DNA of 64,000 nt from Sphingomonas citri (lineage in GTDB: Bacteria > Pseudomonadota > Alphaproteobacteria > Sphingomonadales > Sphingomonadaceae), in NCBI RefSeq assembly GCF_019429485.1, contig NZ_JAHXZN010000012.1, positions 1-64,000 of the forward strand, written 5' to 3'. This document shows positions 33,263-42,338 of the stretch, piece after piece. The position numbers were made by a program, and so were the translations under genes. How positions within the stretch are numbered: position 1 is the first letter of the stretch; every line of letters begins with the position of its first letter. The notes under the pieces are model-generated. The model made no database searches. It was not told where the DNA came from and worked only from the letters and a program-made list of their open reading frames with translations.

Positions 33263-33885
33263 ACCGCCGCAATCTGATGTCGCGTGGCCTCTTGGCTGCG
33301 CTTGCCTTCGCCGCGCCTATCACGCCGGTTTTCGCGCAGCAGCCCGATCTGTCGCGCAAGGCAGTCGTCGATGATCCCGTAGCCCCCAAGCGCGCGGGCA
33401 AGACCTACGATGTCACGGTGGTCGAGTTCTTCGACTATAACTGCCCCTATTGCCGTCGCATGGAGCCGGTGCTGAACTACCTGCTTCGCTCCGACCCGAA
33501 GGTGCGGATCGTATATCGGGATTGGCCGATTTTCGGACCTGCCTCGCGTGAGGCGTCGCGCGCGGCCGTCGCGAGCCAGTGGCAGGGCAGGCATGCCACC
33601 TTTCATGGAGCGCTGCTGGCCTCGTCGGCGCGGCTCGACAGCGCCGGCATCAAGGCAGCCGCTGCCAAGGCCAAGGTCGACTGGCCCCGTCTGCAACGGG
33701 ATTTGAAAACGCGCGGCGCTGAAATCGACGCGCTGCTCGCGCGCACCGATGGCATCGCCCGCGCAATTGGTTTCAACGGTACGCCAGCGCTGATCGTCGG
33801 CTCACAGGTTGTCGCCGGGGCCGTCGATCTGCCGACGTTGCGTCGTCTCGTCGCGGAAGCGCGCAACAAGCCTGCGGTGCGCTGA
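33259..33885 (+). CDS. DsbA/DsbG-like periplasmic thiol oxidoreductase, CPYC
   Basis: A 208-residue protein with a signal peptide ending at VFAQ, then a thioredoxin fold with inserted helical domain. FFDYNCPYCRRMEPVL holds Cys62 and Cys65, VRIVYRDWPIFGPAS is the Com1/DsbA hallmark and GFNGTPALIVGSQVV contains the cis-proline. It probably handles disulfides or sulfur transfer in the periplasm with the preceding TlpA-like protein. Confidence 0.87.
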   Translation: MNRRNLMSRGLLAALAFAAPITPVFAQQPDLSRKAVVDDPVAPKRAGKTYDVTVVEFFDYNCPYCRRMEPVLNYLLRSDPKVRIVYRDWPIFGPASREASRAAVASQWQGRHATFHGALLASSARLDSAGIKAAAAKAKVDWPRLQRDLKTRGAEIDALLARTDGIARAIGFNGTPALIVGSQVVAGAVDLPTLRRLVAEARNKPAVR

Positions 33886-33887
33886 CC

Positions 33888-34529
33888 ATGCCTGGGCCGC
33901 TCAATCGGAGACAGCTTGCCGGACTGGGCGCGGTGGTCGTGGGTGGTTGGGCAGTCGGGCAGGTTCTGCGGCGTACTGCCCCGATCGGCCGTGACGTCGG
34001 TCCGACCGCTGACCTGATCCTGGCCGGCAATGGCTCGCCGGAGGACGGGCCTGCCGATGCGACGCTCCGGCTCGCCGTGTTCACCGACTATCGTTGTCCG
34101 GCCTGCCGTCATGGGTTTCCCGCTCTGGAAGAGGCTGTGCAACGCGACGGCAAGGTGCGCGTCATCTACAAGGACTGGCCGATCTTCGGCCCGCCCTCCG
34201 AACGTGCCGCAAGCGTTGCGATCGCGTGCGCCGAGCAAGGGATTTACCCGGCCGTGCACCGCGCATTGATGACGGACAGCCGTACGATCGATGACGACAT
34301 GCTGCGCGACGTCGTGATGCGCGCCGGCGGCGACTGGCTGCGCGCGACAACCTGGCTTGTCACCAATGCTGACGCTGTCGCGGCACGCCTGAGGGCGAAC
34401 GGACAGGAAGCTTATTCGATCGGGTTGGCCGGCACCCCAGGTTATCTTGCCGGACGCATGCTGGTGATGGGGGCGATCGACACCGCCGACTTCGAACGAT
34501 TGTTCGCGCGTGCGCGGACCGAAAGCTGA
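33888..34529 (+). CDS. DsbA-like thiol oxidoreductase, CPAC
   Basis: A 213-residue protein paralogous to its upstream neighbour (both share VRxxYxDWPIFGPxS). The active site is DYRCPACRHGFP (Cys70, Cys73), and the C-terminal GLAGTPGYLAGRMLVMG has the cis-proline. The N-terminus (RRQLAGLGAVVVGGWAVGQ) looks like a signal anchor. A tandem pair with different CxxC dipeptides suggests a redox couple. Confidence 0.85.
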   Translation: MPGPLNRRQLAGLGAVVVGGWAVGQVLRRTAPIGRDVGPTADLILAGNGSPEDGPADATLRLAVFTDYRCPACRHGFPALEEAVQRDGKVRVIYKDWPIFGPPSERAASVAIACAEQGIYPAVHRALMTDSRTIDDDMLRDVVMRAGGDWLRATTWLVTNADAVAARLRANGQEAYSIGLAGTPGYLAGRMLVMGAIDTADFERLFARARTES

Positions 34530-34550
34530 CGATGCGAGAGGATACGAAAC

Positions 34551-35438
34551 ATGATCGAGTATAATCACAAGGGCATGACGGTCGCGTCGCTCCACGACGA
34601 GCGCACCGGCAGCTTCCAGTATGTCGTGGTCGATGACACCACGAAGGCCGCCGCGATCATCGACCCGGTCCTAGACTTCGATCCGCGCGCCGGTGCGACT
34701 GCTACCGACAATGCCGATCTGATCCTCGAATATGTCCGCGCGAAGGGGCTTACGGTGGAATGGGTTCTCGATACCCATCCCCATGCCGATCACTTCTCGG
34801 CCGCCCCGTACCTTGCGGAGAAGACGGGTGGCAAAACCGCGATCGGTGCCAAGGTCGTGGAGGTGCAGAAGCTCTGGCAGGACATCTATTGCCTGCCCGA
34901 TTTGCCCGTCGATGGCAGCCAGTGGGATCACCTGTTCGCCGATGGCGAGCAGTTTAGGATCGGCTCACTCGACGCGCACGTCATGCTGTCGCCTGGCCAC
35001 ACGCTCGCCTCGATCACCTATGTCGTGGGTGACGCGGCGTTCGTTCACGATACGCTGATGGTGCCCGACAGCGGCACGAGCCGGGCGGATTTCCCCGGCG
35101 GTGACGCGCACGCACTTTGGCGCTCGATCCGCGCGATCCTCGACCTCTCGCCCGAAACCGCCACCTATGTCGGGCATGACTATGGCAAGGACGACCGCGA
35201 GGTGATCGGCCGCTCGACTGTCGCCGAACAGCGGCGTGACAACATTCATGTGCACGATGGGATCGACGAGGCGGAGTTCGTCGCAACCCGCGAGAAGCGC
35301 GACGCATCGCTGCCACTACCCGACCTGATGCTCGCTGCGCTTCAGGTGAACATTCGTGGCGGCCGGCTCCCGGATGCGGAGGTGTGCGGAACGGCGTTCC
35401 TCAAGGTGCCTCTCAACCGTTTCGGTCCCCTCAAATAG
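34551..35438 (+). CDS. Persulfide dioxygenase-type metallo-beta-lactamase (copy 2)
   Basis: A 295-residue MBL-fold protein related to the gene at 28212, with HPHADH (His76, His78, Asp80, His81), LSPGHTLASITYVVGDAAFVHDTLM and YVGHDYGKDDREVIGRSTV. It closes the sulfide operon. The two copies differ through most of their length, so this is an old duplication or separate acquisition and not a recent tandem copy. Confidence 0.87.
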   Translation: MIEYNHKGMTVASLHDERTGSFQYVVVDDTTKAAAIIDPVLDFDPRAGATATDNADLILEYVRAKGLTVEWVLDTHPHADHFSAAPYLAEKTGGKTAIGAKVVEVQKLWQDIYCLPDLPVDGSQWDHLFADGEQFRIGSLDAHVMLSPGHTLASITYVVGDAAFVHDTLMVPDSGTSRADFPGGDAHALWRSIRAILDLSPETATYVGHDYGKDDREVIGRSTVAEQRRDNIHVHDGIDEAEFVATREKRDASLPLPDLMLAALQVNIRGGRLPDAEVCGTAFLKVPLNRFGPLK

Positions 35439-35620
35439 GCTTGTTCACCGCGCAAGCGTGCTGCTCAGCGGGAGCTTATCTGAGCCTCGTTCCCGATTGG
35501 GAACCAATCATGGGAATTTGGCTACGCCGATCGCATTGGCAGTCGTCTGACGGTCCGTTTTTCCAAAACTTGTTCCCGATTGCTCATTCTCAAATCGGCC
35601 CGGTTGAGCCGCGGAAACGG

Positions 35621-35648
35621 CAAAGGTGTGCCACGTGGCACACCTTTG
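35621..35648. repeat. CACGTG palindrome copy 3, extended to 28 bp
   Basis: The 18-bp core (35626-35643) is flanked by five more matching bases on each side, giving a perfect 28-bp palindrome. It lies in the 243-base gap between the convergent sulfide operon and T4SS region; nothing else in that gap looks like a gene. Confidence 0.82.
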
Positions 35649-35681
35649 CCTCGCCGGCAGGAAGGGGCAAGCGGAGGCGGA

Positions 35682-36419
35682 TTATCGTGAGCGCGACTTC
35701 TGCAAGATCTGATCCTGCGCCATCTCGCGCACGCGCTGATCCTGCTTCGCCTTGACCTCAATGCCGGCGACGGCCTCGCCGCGGCCGAGCCGCGCTGCGA
35801 CGTCTTCCTTGCGTTCCGCCACGAACTCGCGCCGCTTCTCGTGATCGTTGGGGAAGCGTTCGGCCGCGACCGCCATCGCAAGCGCGACGTGGCTTTGCGC
35901 CTTGCGCAGCTCGGGGTCTTTGGCGTTCTGGACGTCCGATTGCCGGCGAAACCGCTCGGCTAGATCGGTGCGCGGCTCGGCCTGTTCCCGCGTGTCCCGG
36001 GCCTGGTTGGCGGTCCGCGTCGATCGCGCCTGGTTGTCGGGAACGCCTCCCTGACGCGCTTGCTCGCGCTCGGCCGCGGCCTTCGTCTTGTCGTCGGGCT
36101 TATAGCCATCGACCTTGATGCCCTGCGCGGAGGCGGCGAGGTAGGCCGCTCGCTGGAACTCGGAATCGCCACTGACCTTGATCGCGGTCCACCCATTTTC
36201 CTTCGCAAGCCGGATCAGGTCTGGGAGGGACTCCCGGTCCTTCGCCTTGATGCGATCGGGCGTGATGGTCGCGACGGGCTGCTTGTCGTGGGCGCTGCGA
36301 TAGAGCTTGTCGCCGACCCGCAGAAACCGGGAGTCCAGCTCGGCGGGAACTTCCATCGGTCGCCGGCGCCGACCCTCACTCTCTTTGCCGGCGCCGGCAG
36401 CTTCGGCGTTCTCAGCCAT
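35682..36419 (-). CDS. LPD7-domain conjugation-associated protein
   Basis: A 245-residue, highly charged protein. Residues about 40-105 form an LPD7-like domain (ITPDRIKAKDRESLPDLI, AKENGWTAIKVSGDSEFQ, AAYLAASAQGIKVDGYKP). The C-terminal half is helical and rich in Arg, Gln and Lys. LPD7 occurs as a domain in large plasmid transfer proteins; this is a stand-alone version. It directly follows virD4 and was probably acquired with it. Confidence 0.72.
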   Translation of the reverse strand: MAENAEAAGAGKESEGRRRRPMEVPAELDSRFLRVGDKLYRSAHDKQPVATITPDRIKAKDRESLPDLIRLAKENGWTAIKVSGDSEFQRAAYLAASAQGIKVDGYKPDDKTKAAAEREQARQGGVPDNQARSTRTANQARDTREQAEPRTDLAERFRRQSDVQNAKDPELRKAQSHVALAMAVAAERFPNDHEKRREFVAERKEDVAARLGRGEAVAGIEVKAKQDQRVREMAQDQILQKSRSR

Positions 36420-36420
36420 G

Positions 36421-38241
36421 TCATCGCTCCTGTTCGATTACACCAACGACCTCGTTGCCGCGTTGCTCGGCCGCCACGTCTATGAGCATGTCGGGATGAT
36501 CCTGGGTGACGACGCAATCCATCGCGAACGCGAACGGGTCAGGGTCCGTGAGCTGGTCGAATGTCGGCATCGCGCAGTCGGGCAGGTCTTCGTCGTCGCG
36601 CAACGTGCGCGGGATTGGGGGGACTTCCGGCGCCGGCTCGACGCGGGCACGGAATAGCCCGTCCGCAAAGTAGCGTATCTTCTCGCCGTGGATCGGCGGG
36701 ATGCCGCCCCGGAGGAGTAGCAATTCGCTGTCGGGAAACTGCATCAGCTCTTGCGGGAGCAGGAGGGCGCGGCGCTGGTCCGACATGGACTTGGAGCGGT
36801 TCGCCAGGACGCCGTGTATCGTCAGAGACTTGGTGACGGACTCCTGTCCGATGTAGCCGATCCGCTCGGATAGCTCGTTCGCCACACGCAGCTCCTTGGG
36901 CGTGAACGCGACCTCGACGCCGCAGTTGGCAACGATCTCGTTGGCGACGTGCTCGCCATAGACCGCCCGAAGCTGCGATCGGGACTGAATGACGGGCAGG
37001 AGGCGGATGCCGTAGCCGGCGACGTAGGAGAAGGCGCTGGCGATCACCTGCGCCCGCCCGATGCGCGCGAACTCGTCAAGGATGACGAGGATCTTCAGCG
37101 GCGTCGCCGTGTCGGGCAGATCGCGCACATTCAGGTCGACGAGCTGCTGGAACAGAAGGTTGTAGAGCGGCGCGACCCGATCCAGCTCGTCGGGCGACAC
37201 ACCGAGATAGATCGACATGCGCTTGCTGCGCAGCTCGCGCAGATCGAAGTCGGACTCTTCCGTCGCCGCGTCGACGCGCGGGTTAAGCCACAGGCTCAGC
37301 TTCGACGTGACGGTCTGGACGATGCCGGCGAACGTATTATCTGCGCCCGATGTGAAATCCGCGAGCGCGTTCCGGCACCCTTGCGACAGATCGAGCGAGC
37401 GATCGTCGAGGACGCGCTTGAAGAACCCGCGTGTGTCGCCCGTCGTCATCAGCCGATAGATCGAGCCGATGGTGAAGGGATGATCGGCGACCGCGAGATA
37501 TGCGCCGACGCCGACGAACGCGGTCCGCGCTGAGTCCGTCCAGAACGGCTCCCCACGTTCGGGAGGCACGAACAGCATCGTTGCGATCTTTTGCAGCTCG
37601 ATCACCACCTGATCGGGGTCGGTGCGATCGATATAGCCGAGCGGGTTGTAGCGGGCGGTCCGCCCCTCCGGGTCGGTCGGGTTGAACAGGTAAACCGCCT
37701 GCCCGTATTTTTTGCGAAAGCCCGCCGTCGTGTCCCAATTCTCGCGCTTCACATCGAGGACGACGACCGATTCCTGCCATGACAGGAGGTTTGGAATGAC
37801 GATGCCGACGCCCTTGCCCGAGCGGGTAGGGGCCTCGACAATGCAATGTTCGCTTCCCCCGAAGGTAAGGAACTTGCCGCCCTTCTTCCCGAGAACAATG
37901 CCGTCGTCGGCGCGAAAGCCGGCATGGCGGATTTCGCCTTCCTTCGCGAAGCGCGCAGCGCCGTGGAGAGGCGGCTTCTGCTTGGCGACCCACCACAGCA
38001 TGAGGCTGGCGATGATGATGCCGACCAGGGCACCCCCGGCGAGCGCCTTCAGCACCACCGGATCATGCCGGTAGTACCAGAAGAACGCCGGCATCTTGAA
38101 AATGTCGAACTTCGCGCTGGGGAGGCCCAGGTAAATCCACGCGACGACCGAGGCGATGAGGAACGCGACGACGATCCCGACCGGGATGCCGAGCGCAAGG
38201 ATGGTGCCCCGTTTAGGCGGCATGGCGCCCGGCCGGGTCAT
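36421..38241 (-). CDS. virD4: Type IV coupling protein VirD4/TraG
   Basis: A 606-residue coupling ATPase: two N-terminal membrane helices, Walker A EAPTRSGKGVGIVIPNLL, Walker B LKILVILDEFARIGRA, and a TrwB/TraG all-alpha region. It recruits the relaxase-DNA complex to the secretion channel. The start is at 38241 or Met7 (38223); both overlap the end of virB11. The long C-terminal tail (after about residue 530) is acidic. Confidence 0.92.
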   Translation of the reverse strand: MTRPGAMPPKRGTILALGIPVGIVVAFLIASVVAWIYLGLPSAKFDIFKMPAFFWYYRHDPVVLKALAGGALVGIIIASLMLWWVAKQKPPLHGAARFAKEGEIRHAGFRADDGIVLGKKGGKFLTFGGSEHCIVEAPTRSGKGVGIVIPNLLSWQESVVVLDVKRENWDTTAGFRKKYGQAVYLFNPTDPEGRTARYNPLGYIDRTDPDQVVIELQKIATMLFVPPERGEPFWTDSARTAFVGVGAYLAVADHPFTIGSIYRLMTTGDTRGFFKRVLDDRSLDLSQGCRNALADFTSGADNTFAGIVQTVTSKLSLWLNPRVDAATEESDFDLRELRSKRMSIYLGVSPDELDRVAPLYNLLFQQLVDLNVRDLPDTATPLKILVILDEFARIGRAQVIASAFSYVAGYGIRLLPVIQSRSQLRAVYGEHVANEIVANCGVEVAFTPKELRVANELSERIGYIGQESVTKSLTIHGVLANRSKSMSDQRRALLLPQELMQFPDSELLLLRGGIPPIHGEKIRYFADGLFRARVEPAPEVPPIPRTLRDDEDLPDCAMPTFDQLTDPDPFAFAMDCVVTQDHPDMLIDVAAEQRGNEVVGVIEQER

Positions 38242-39223
38242 AGTAGATCTCGGTCATCCGGAACTTGCCGTCGACCTTCTTCATCTGAACCACGACGTCG
38301 ACGAGAATTTTGAGCAGCGCGCGTATGTCGTCGCGGGCCAGGTCCGCGCCGCCCTCGCTTTCCTTCACCAGCAGCGTTAGTTGCTCAAACGCCAGCTCGG
38401 CCGAGTCCGCGTGTATCGTGGTGATCGATCCGGGATGGCCGCTGTTGACGTTGCGCAGGTAGAAGAACGCCGTGCCGTCGCGCAGCTCCTGGAGCAGGAT
38501 GCGATCGGGCCTCATGCGCAGCGCGCTTTCCAGCAGCTCCTTCGCCGTCACCTTGGCGGTGCCGGTGCCGTCCTTGCTGTAGATCATATGGACGACGTTC
38601 TTGTGAGGCACCACCAGCTCGCGCGTGTCCTCGATCGTCAGCAGCCGCTCATTCTCCGGGATCAGCTTGATAAGCCCCTTCGAGAACGTCGTCTTGCCCG
38701 AGCCCGTGGCGCCGGAGATCAGGATGTTGAGCCGGCTGCGCACCGCCAGCTCGAAAAACTCGACGTGCTTCCCGGTATTGAGGAGGCCGAGCAGGCGTTC
38801 CTCGACCGGGCTGACCCGCTTCGTGGCGACCTTCGTTTCCGCGAACAGCCCGCTCGCCTCGAAATCCGCCATCGTCATCGTCTTTGTCGACGGCTTGCGA
38901 ACCGTGATCGACACGGTGCCGTCGGGCACCACGGGCGGAAGCACGAGCTGGACGCGCTCGCCGGTCGGGAAGATCGTCGAGCAGATCGGATTCTCGCGCG
39001 TGACGTCCTGCGACGTGAAGGCGGCCGCAGCGCGCGCCAGTTGGTTGAGTGCGTCGAGCGTCAGATCATCCTCGCGCTCCCAGGTCCAACCACCATGCCG
39101 CTCGACGCCGACGATCCACGGTTCGTTGATGACGACTTCGGTTACACCGTCGTCATCGAGATACTGGCGCAGCGGCCGAACAGCGTGATCGAGGATCGCG
39201 GTGTTGCGAAACGGGGCATTCAT
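38213..39223 (-). CDS. virB11: T4SS ATPase VirB11
   Basis: A 336-residue hexameric traffic ATPase: N-terminal domain (YLDDDGVTEVVINEPWIVGVE), Walker A ISGATGSGKTTFSKGL, Asp box LLTIEDTRELV, and the HP/His box GHPGSITTIHADSAELA. It powers pilus assembly and substrate transfer with VirB4 and VirD4. It overlaps virB10 by 4 bases. Confidence 0.94.
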   Translation of the reverse strand: MNAPFRNTAILDHAVRPLRQYLDDDGVTEVVINEPWIVGVERHGGWTWEREDDLTLDALNQLARAAAAFTSQDVTRENPICSTIFPTGERVQLVLPPVVPDGTVSITVRKPSTKTMTMADFEASGLFAETKVATKRVSPVEERLLGLLNTGKHVEFFELAVRSRLNILISGATGSGKTTFSKGLIKLIPENERLLTIEDTRELVVPHKNVVHMIYSKDGTGTAKVTAKELLESALRMRPDRILLQELRDGTAFFYLRNVNSGHPGSITTIHADSAELAFEQLTLLVKESEGGADLARDDIRALLKILVDVVVQMKKVDGKFRMTEIYYDPAGRHAA

Positions 39224-40419
39224 TTGAGCCCCAGCCCATAGACTTGCGAGAAATCGAAATCCTTGGCGACGGTGATCGCCAGCTCGGTCCCTTGGTTCAC
39301 GCGCACGATCGGGCGGATGTTTTGCGTGTCTTGCAGGACTTGCGACGTGGTATCGCCGGGGGTGCGGAACACCGTCGACCCTTGCGGACTCACGGCCTGG
39401 CCCGCGATTTGACCGCCTGCGTCAAGGACGCTGAACAGCATCGCAGCGCCGAAACGCTGCCAGAAGAACCGATCGATCTTGCCGGTGACGCCGGCGCGGC
39501 CGAGCGGATCCGAGGCCGGCGAACCAATATCGATCGCGACGCCGCGGGGCGTGACGGCCCGCGTCCACATCGCGAACAAGCGATTTTGCCCGCGCTGCAA
39601 CCCGCCCTGATACTCACCGAAGACGCGGGTGCCTTTCTCGAGCAGCACGACGCGGCCGTTGTCGGAATACACGTCCCGAGGGATGATGCAGGTCGCATAG
39701 CCCGGCACGGTGCTGTCCATCGCGGTCTGGAGCGTACAGGGGAGGATCGCGCCGGCGGTGACGAGGTAGTTGCGGTCGCCGATCATGCGCGCCGTGGCGG
39801 TGCCGATCGTCGAGGTTTGTTTCAGGTTGTCGAGGTTTGTCCGCGTCGGGGCACTTTGCCCGTCGCCTTGACCATCGCCGGCATCGGCGCCGGCGACGTC
39901 GCCGAGGGCGCGCCTGACGCCCTGGTCACCATTATAGGCGATGAGCGTCGATCGCCGCGCATTGTCGCGCAGCTCGCGGGCTTCGTTGGCACGCCGCTCC
40001 GCCTCGCTGACGCCGCGGCTTTGCTGCTGCCCTCCTGCTGTCCCGTAGGGCGTAATCGGCTGACCGTCCGGGCCGATCGCCGGCACTTGCTCGCCAGTGA
40101 GCTGCACAGGCGCGTTGGGATCGCGAGGTGCGGTAGCGAGCGTGGGCGCGATGACCGAATTAGGATCGTATGGTGCTTCCACAGCCGGAGGCGGCGCCTT
40201 CCTCGCTTCGAGGGCTTTGTTGTTGCTCCCCGAGCCCGCGAACAGCGACAGAACACCAAACAGGATCGCGGCGGCCAGGGCCGCGACCACGATCATCTTC
40301 TTGTTGTCCCACTGGACGGCATTGAGTGCCGGCATCCTGCTCGGGCGATCGGCCGCCGGGGTGCGGTCGATTTCGTTCACGTCGGGCGTCGCATCGACGT
40401 CGAATCTCTTGTCGGACAC
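39220..40419 (-). CDS. virB10: T4SS inner/outer membrane scaffold VirB10
   Basis: A 399-residue protein placed at the GTG at 40419, one base after the virB9 stop; the longer frame into virB9 is rejected. It has a cytosolic N-terminus, one helix (MIVVAALAAAILFGVLSLF), a Pro-rich periplasmic stretch and the C-terminal TrbI/VirB10 barrel (GAILPCTLQTAMDSTVPG, VFGEYQGGLQRGQNRLFAMW). It spans both membranes as the core complex. Confidence 0.93.
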   Translation of the reverse strand: MSDKRFDVDATPDVNEIDRTPAADRPSRMPALNAVQWDNKKMIVVAALAAAILFGVLSLFAGSGSNNKALEARKAPPPAVEAPYDPNSVIAPTLATAPRDPNAPVQLTGEQVPAIGPDGQPITPYGTAGGQQQSRGVSEAERRANEARELRDNARRSTLIAYNGDQGVRRALGDVAGADAGDGQGDGQSAPTRTNLDNLKQTSTIGTATARMIGDRNYLVTAGAILPCTLQTAMDSTVPGYATCIIPRDVYSDNGRVVLLEKGTRVFGEYQGGLQRGQNRLFAMWTRAVTPRGVAIDIGSPASDPLGRAGVTGKIDRFFWQRFGAAMLFSVLDAGGQIAGQAVSPQGSTVFRTPGDTTSQVLQDTQNIRPIVRVNQGTELAITVAKDFDFSQVYGLGLK

Positions 40420-40420
40420 G

Positions 40421-41260
40421 TCAGTTCTCCGTCGTGCGCTCGACCGCTTCCGATGCCGTGTCCGTCTTGGGATCGCGGCCGTAGAAGCTCGGGCTCTCGT
40501 TATAGATGCACAGCACCACCTTCCCCCGGCGCAGGCGCATTTCCTTGTAGACGCCGTGGACGACCACGAACTCGTCGCGGACGTCGAACGAGGCCGTGGC
40601 CTCGCTACCATCGGGATTGACGGTGAAGACCGCAGGTATCTCGCGCTGGTTCGGGAAGCGCATGACGGTGAATTGCCCGTTGTCGCTGACCTCGGACGGT
40701 TGCAGGTCGGTCGATCCTTGGACCTTGTAGTTGAGGTTCCGCGTTCCTTCGAGAACGCCAATATCCAGCGCCGCCTTGATCGCGCCGTTCTGCGCGGTCA
40801 GCGCCGCAGCGAGCTGCGCGCGTTGCTGCGCCAACCGCGCCTGCGCCGCCTCGTATTCTGGATAGCGGAGCCGCACCTTGAAGAAGGTGCCCGGCGAGCG
40901 TGCCGTCGCAACCGTCGACAGCTCGAAGGTATAATTGCGCTTGGTACCTTGGAAATCCGTCACGACGATCAGGTTCGTCGCGCCGGCACGCTCGCGGGGC
41001 TTCACGAACAGCGAATTGTCAGCTGGCGCGACCTCCCACGACACCGTGTCGCCCATCGCTACGAACTTGATGACCTCGCCGGGGGCGAACTCGATCTGCG
41101 TCGCGGTGCGGAACGCGCTCCGGATCTGGATCACGTTGCCATCGGTATAATTGACCTCCCGGATACGGGCATCGGGACCGCGTGCGGAGGGGGTCTGCGC
41201 CAGGGCCGGCGCTGCCGACACGGCGCCGATCGCCGCAGCCAGGAGCAGGATCGTCTTCAT
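40421..41260 (-). CDS. virB9: T4SS core protein VirB9
   Basis: A 279-residue periplasmic protein with a signal peptide (MKTILLLAAAIGAVSAAPALA). The N-terminal domain includes VIQIRSAFRTATQIEFAPGE and the C-terminal CTX domain QSTDLQPSEVSDNGQF-like segment with LPRRRGKVVLCIYNESPS-type strands. It pairs with VirB7 and VirB10 in the outer-membrane core. It overlaps virB8 by 4 bases. Confidence 0.92.
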   Translation of the reverse strand: MKTILLLAAAIGAVSAAPALAQTPSARGPDARIREVNYTDGNVIQIRSAFRTATQIEFAPGEVIKFVAMGDTVSWEVAPADNSLFVKPRERAGATNLIVVTDFQGTKRNYTFELSTVATARSPGTFFKVRLRYPEYEAAQARLAQQRAQLAAALTAQNGAIKAALDIGVLEGTRNLNYKVQGSTDLQPSEVSDNGQFTVMRFPNQREIPAVFTVNPDGSEATASFDVRDEFVVVHGVYKEMRLRRGKVVLCIYNESPSFYGRDPKTDTASEAVERTTEN

Positions 41261-41949
41261 CGTGTCGGAACCTCCACGTCGGCCCGGTATGTCTTCACCT
41301 GAAACCCGAGCGGATTGGCGTATCGGCCGGATTCCGTCTCCGGCTTCGACAGCACGTCAAAAGTGATGGTGGCGATGGCCGGCGTCTCGATTATCTGCTG
41401 ATCGCGCTGGAGCCGCTTGATGAAGCGGACTTGCGCCACGTTCGGCGAGATGAAGGCGACGGAGCGGATCGCCACGAACACCGCGTCGTTGGCGGTGAAC
41501 TGGTTTTGCGGGGAGTCCGGATTGTCCTTCTTGTAGAAGGCCGTCCAACGGTTCTGTTCTTCCCGCGCCGACAGGGCCAGCACCTTGCGGAAGAACTCCT
41601 CGCGCGCTTGAGGAATCCACCCCTCGCGGGCGCGCACGTAGTCGGCGAGGAAATACTTACGGATCGCCTCGTCATAGGTGATCGTCTTATCGCCGCGCAG
41701 CTCCTGGGTGACTTCCGTGGCGCCCGTCGAGCGGTCGACTGTTACGACGTAGGGAACGACCGTCTTGAGCGGTGAGAGCGCCAGCACCGCGGCTGCGCAG
41801 ATGGCGGCGAACACAATCGCAACGGCCGCGACGATCCAGGCGATGCGCCGCGACCGGACGGCAGCGACGAAGCGATCGCGATCCCAGCTTTCCGCTTCCG
41901 CGAAATATGCCTTCAGATCCTCGTCTTTGTCCTTCACGCCGATAGCCAT
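41257..41949 (-). CDS. virB8: T4SS assembly protein VirB8
   Basis: About 230 residues: a short cytosolic part (DEDLKAYFAEAESWDRDRF), one helix (IAWIVAAVAIVFAAICAAAVLAL) and the periplasmic NTF2-like VirB8 domain (VPYVVTVDRSTGATEV, DKTITYDEAIRKYFLADYVRAREGW). It is an inner-membrane assembly factor. ATG 41949 is used, one base after the stop of the preceding small gene; the frame from 42129 would run through the palindrome repeat. Confidence 0.92.
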   Translation of the reverse strand: MAIGVKDKDEDLKAYFAEAESWDRDRFVAAVRSRRIAWIVAAVAIVFAAICAAAVLALSPLKTVVPYVVTVDRSTGATEVTQELRGDKTITYDEAIRKYFLADYVRAREGWIPQAREEFFRKVLALSAREEQNRWTAFYKKDNPDSPQNQFTANDAVFVAIRSVAFISPNVAQVRFIKRLQRDQQIIETPAIATITFDVLSKPETESGRYANPLGFQVKTYRADVEVPTR

Positions 41950-41950
41950 T

Positions 41951-42325
41951 TCAGCAGCTCGCATATGTGGTTGGGAGCGCCGCGGTCGGGCCGGCGCTTG
42001 GATGGAGCGCGCCGATAGCCGGCACCTTGCTCGACGTGTTTGCCCCTTGCGGCCCTGGCGCCGCATCCTCGGGCGGAAACAGGTTCGTCGCCGGCGTCGG
42101 GGCGGATTGAGGTGTGCCACGTGGCACACCCACCTCCGGAGGCGTCACAGCGGCGGTCGGAGCGGTCCGCGACGGGATCGATGGCAAAACCGTCCCGTAG
42201 GGATTGGCGAGCCGCTTCTGGCGGCCATTGCAGCGGGGCAGCCTTTCATCCTTCGCCGCGAGCGCCGGGACCGGGGGTGTAAGGGCCGCGAGGGCGAGAA
42301 AGGCCAAGGCCGAGCCGAGCTTCAT
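41951..42325 (-). CDS. Small exported protein in the VirB7 position
   Basis: A 124-residue protein with a signal peptide (MKLGSALAFLALAALTPPVPALA), then KDERLPRCNGRQKRLANPYGTVLPS and a Pro/Ala/Thr-rich C-terminal half. There is no lipobox, so it is not a classical VirB7 lipoprotein; the single Cys could form a disulfide with VirB9. Its centre reads GVPRGTP, encoded by palindrome copy 4, which appears to be inserted in frame. Function unknown. Confidence 0.65.
   Translation of the reverse strand: MKLGSALAFLALAALTPPVPALAAKDERLPRCNGRQKRLANPYGTVLPSIPSRTAPTAAVTPPEVGVPRGTPQSAPTPATNLFPPEDAAPGPQGANTSSKVPAIGALHPSAGPTAALPTTYASC
42111..42130. repeat. CACGTG palindrome copy 4, inside the virB7-position gene
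   Basis: A 20-bp perfect palindrome with core at 42112-42129. It lies within a reading frame and codes for GVPRGTP in the small protein between virB6 and virB8, just as copy 2 does in the relaxase gene. Confidence 0.8.
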
Positions 42326-42338
42326 GCCGGGTCTCCGA

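Noticed and set aside
39244..40620. 458-codon frame on the plus strand
   Set aside because: Antisense of virB10 and virB9, with no recognisable domain.
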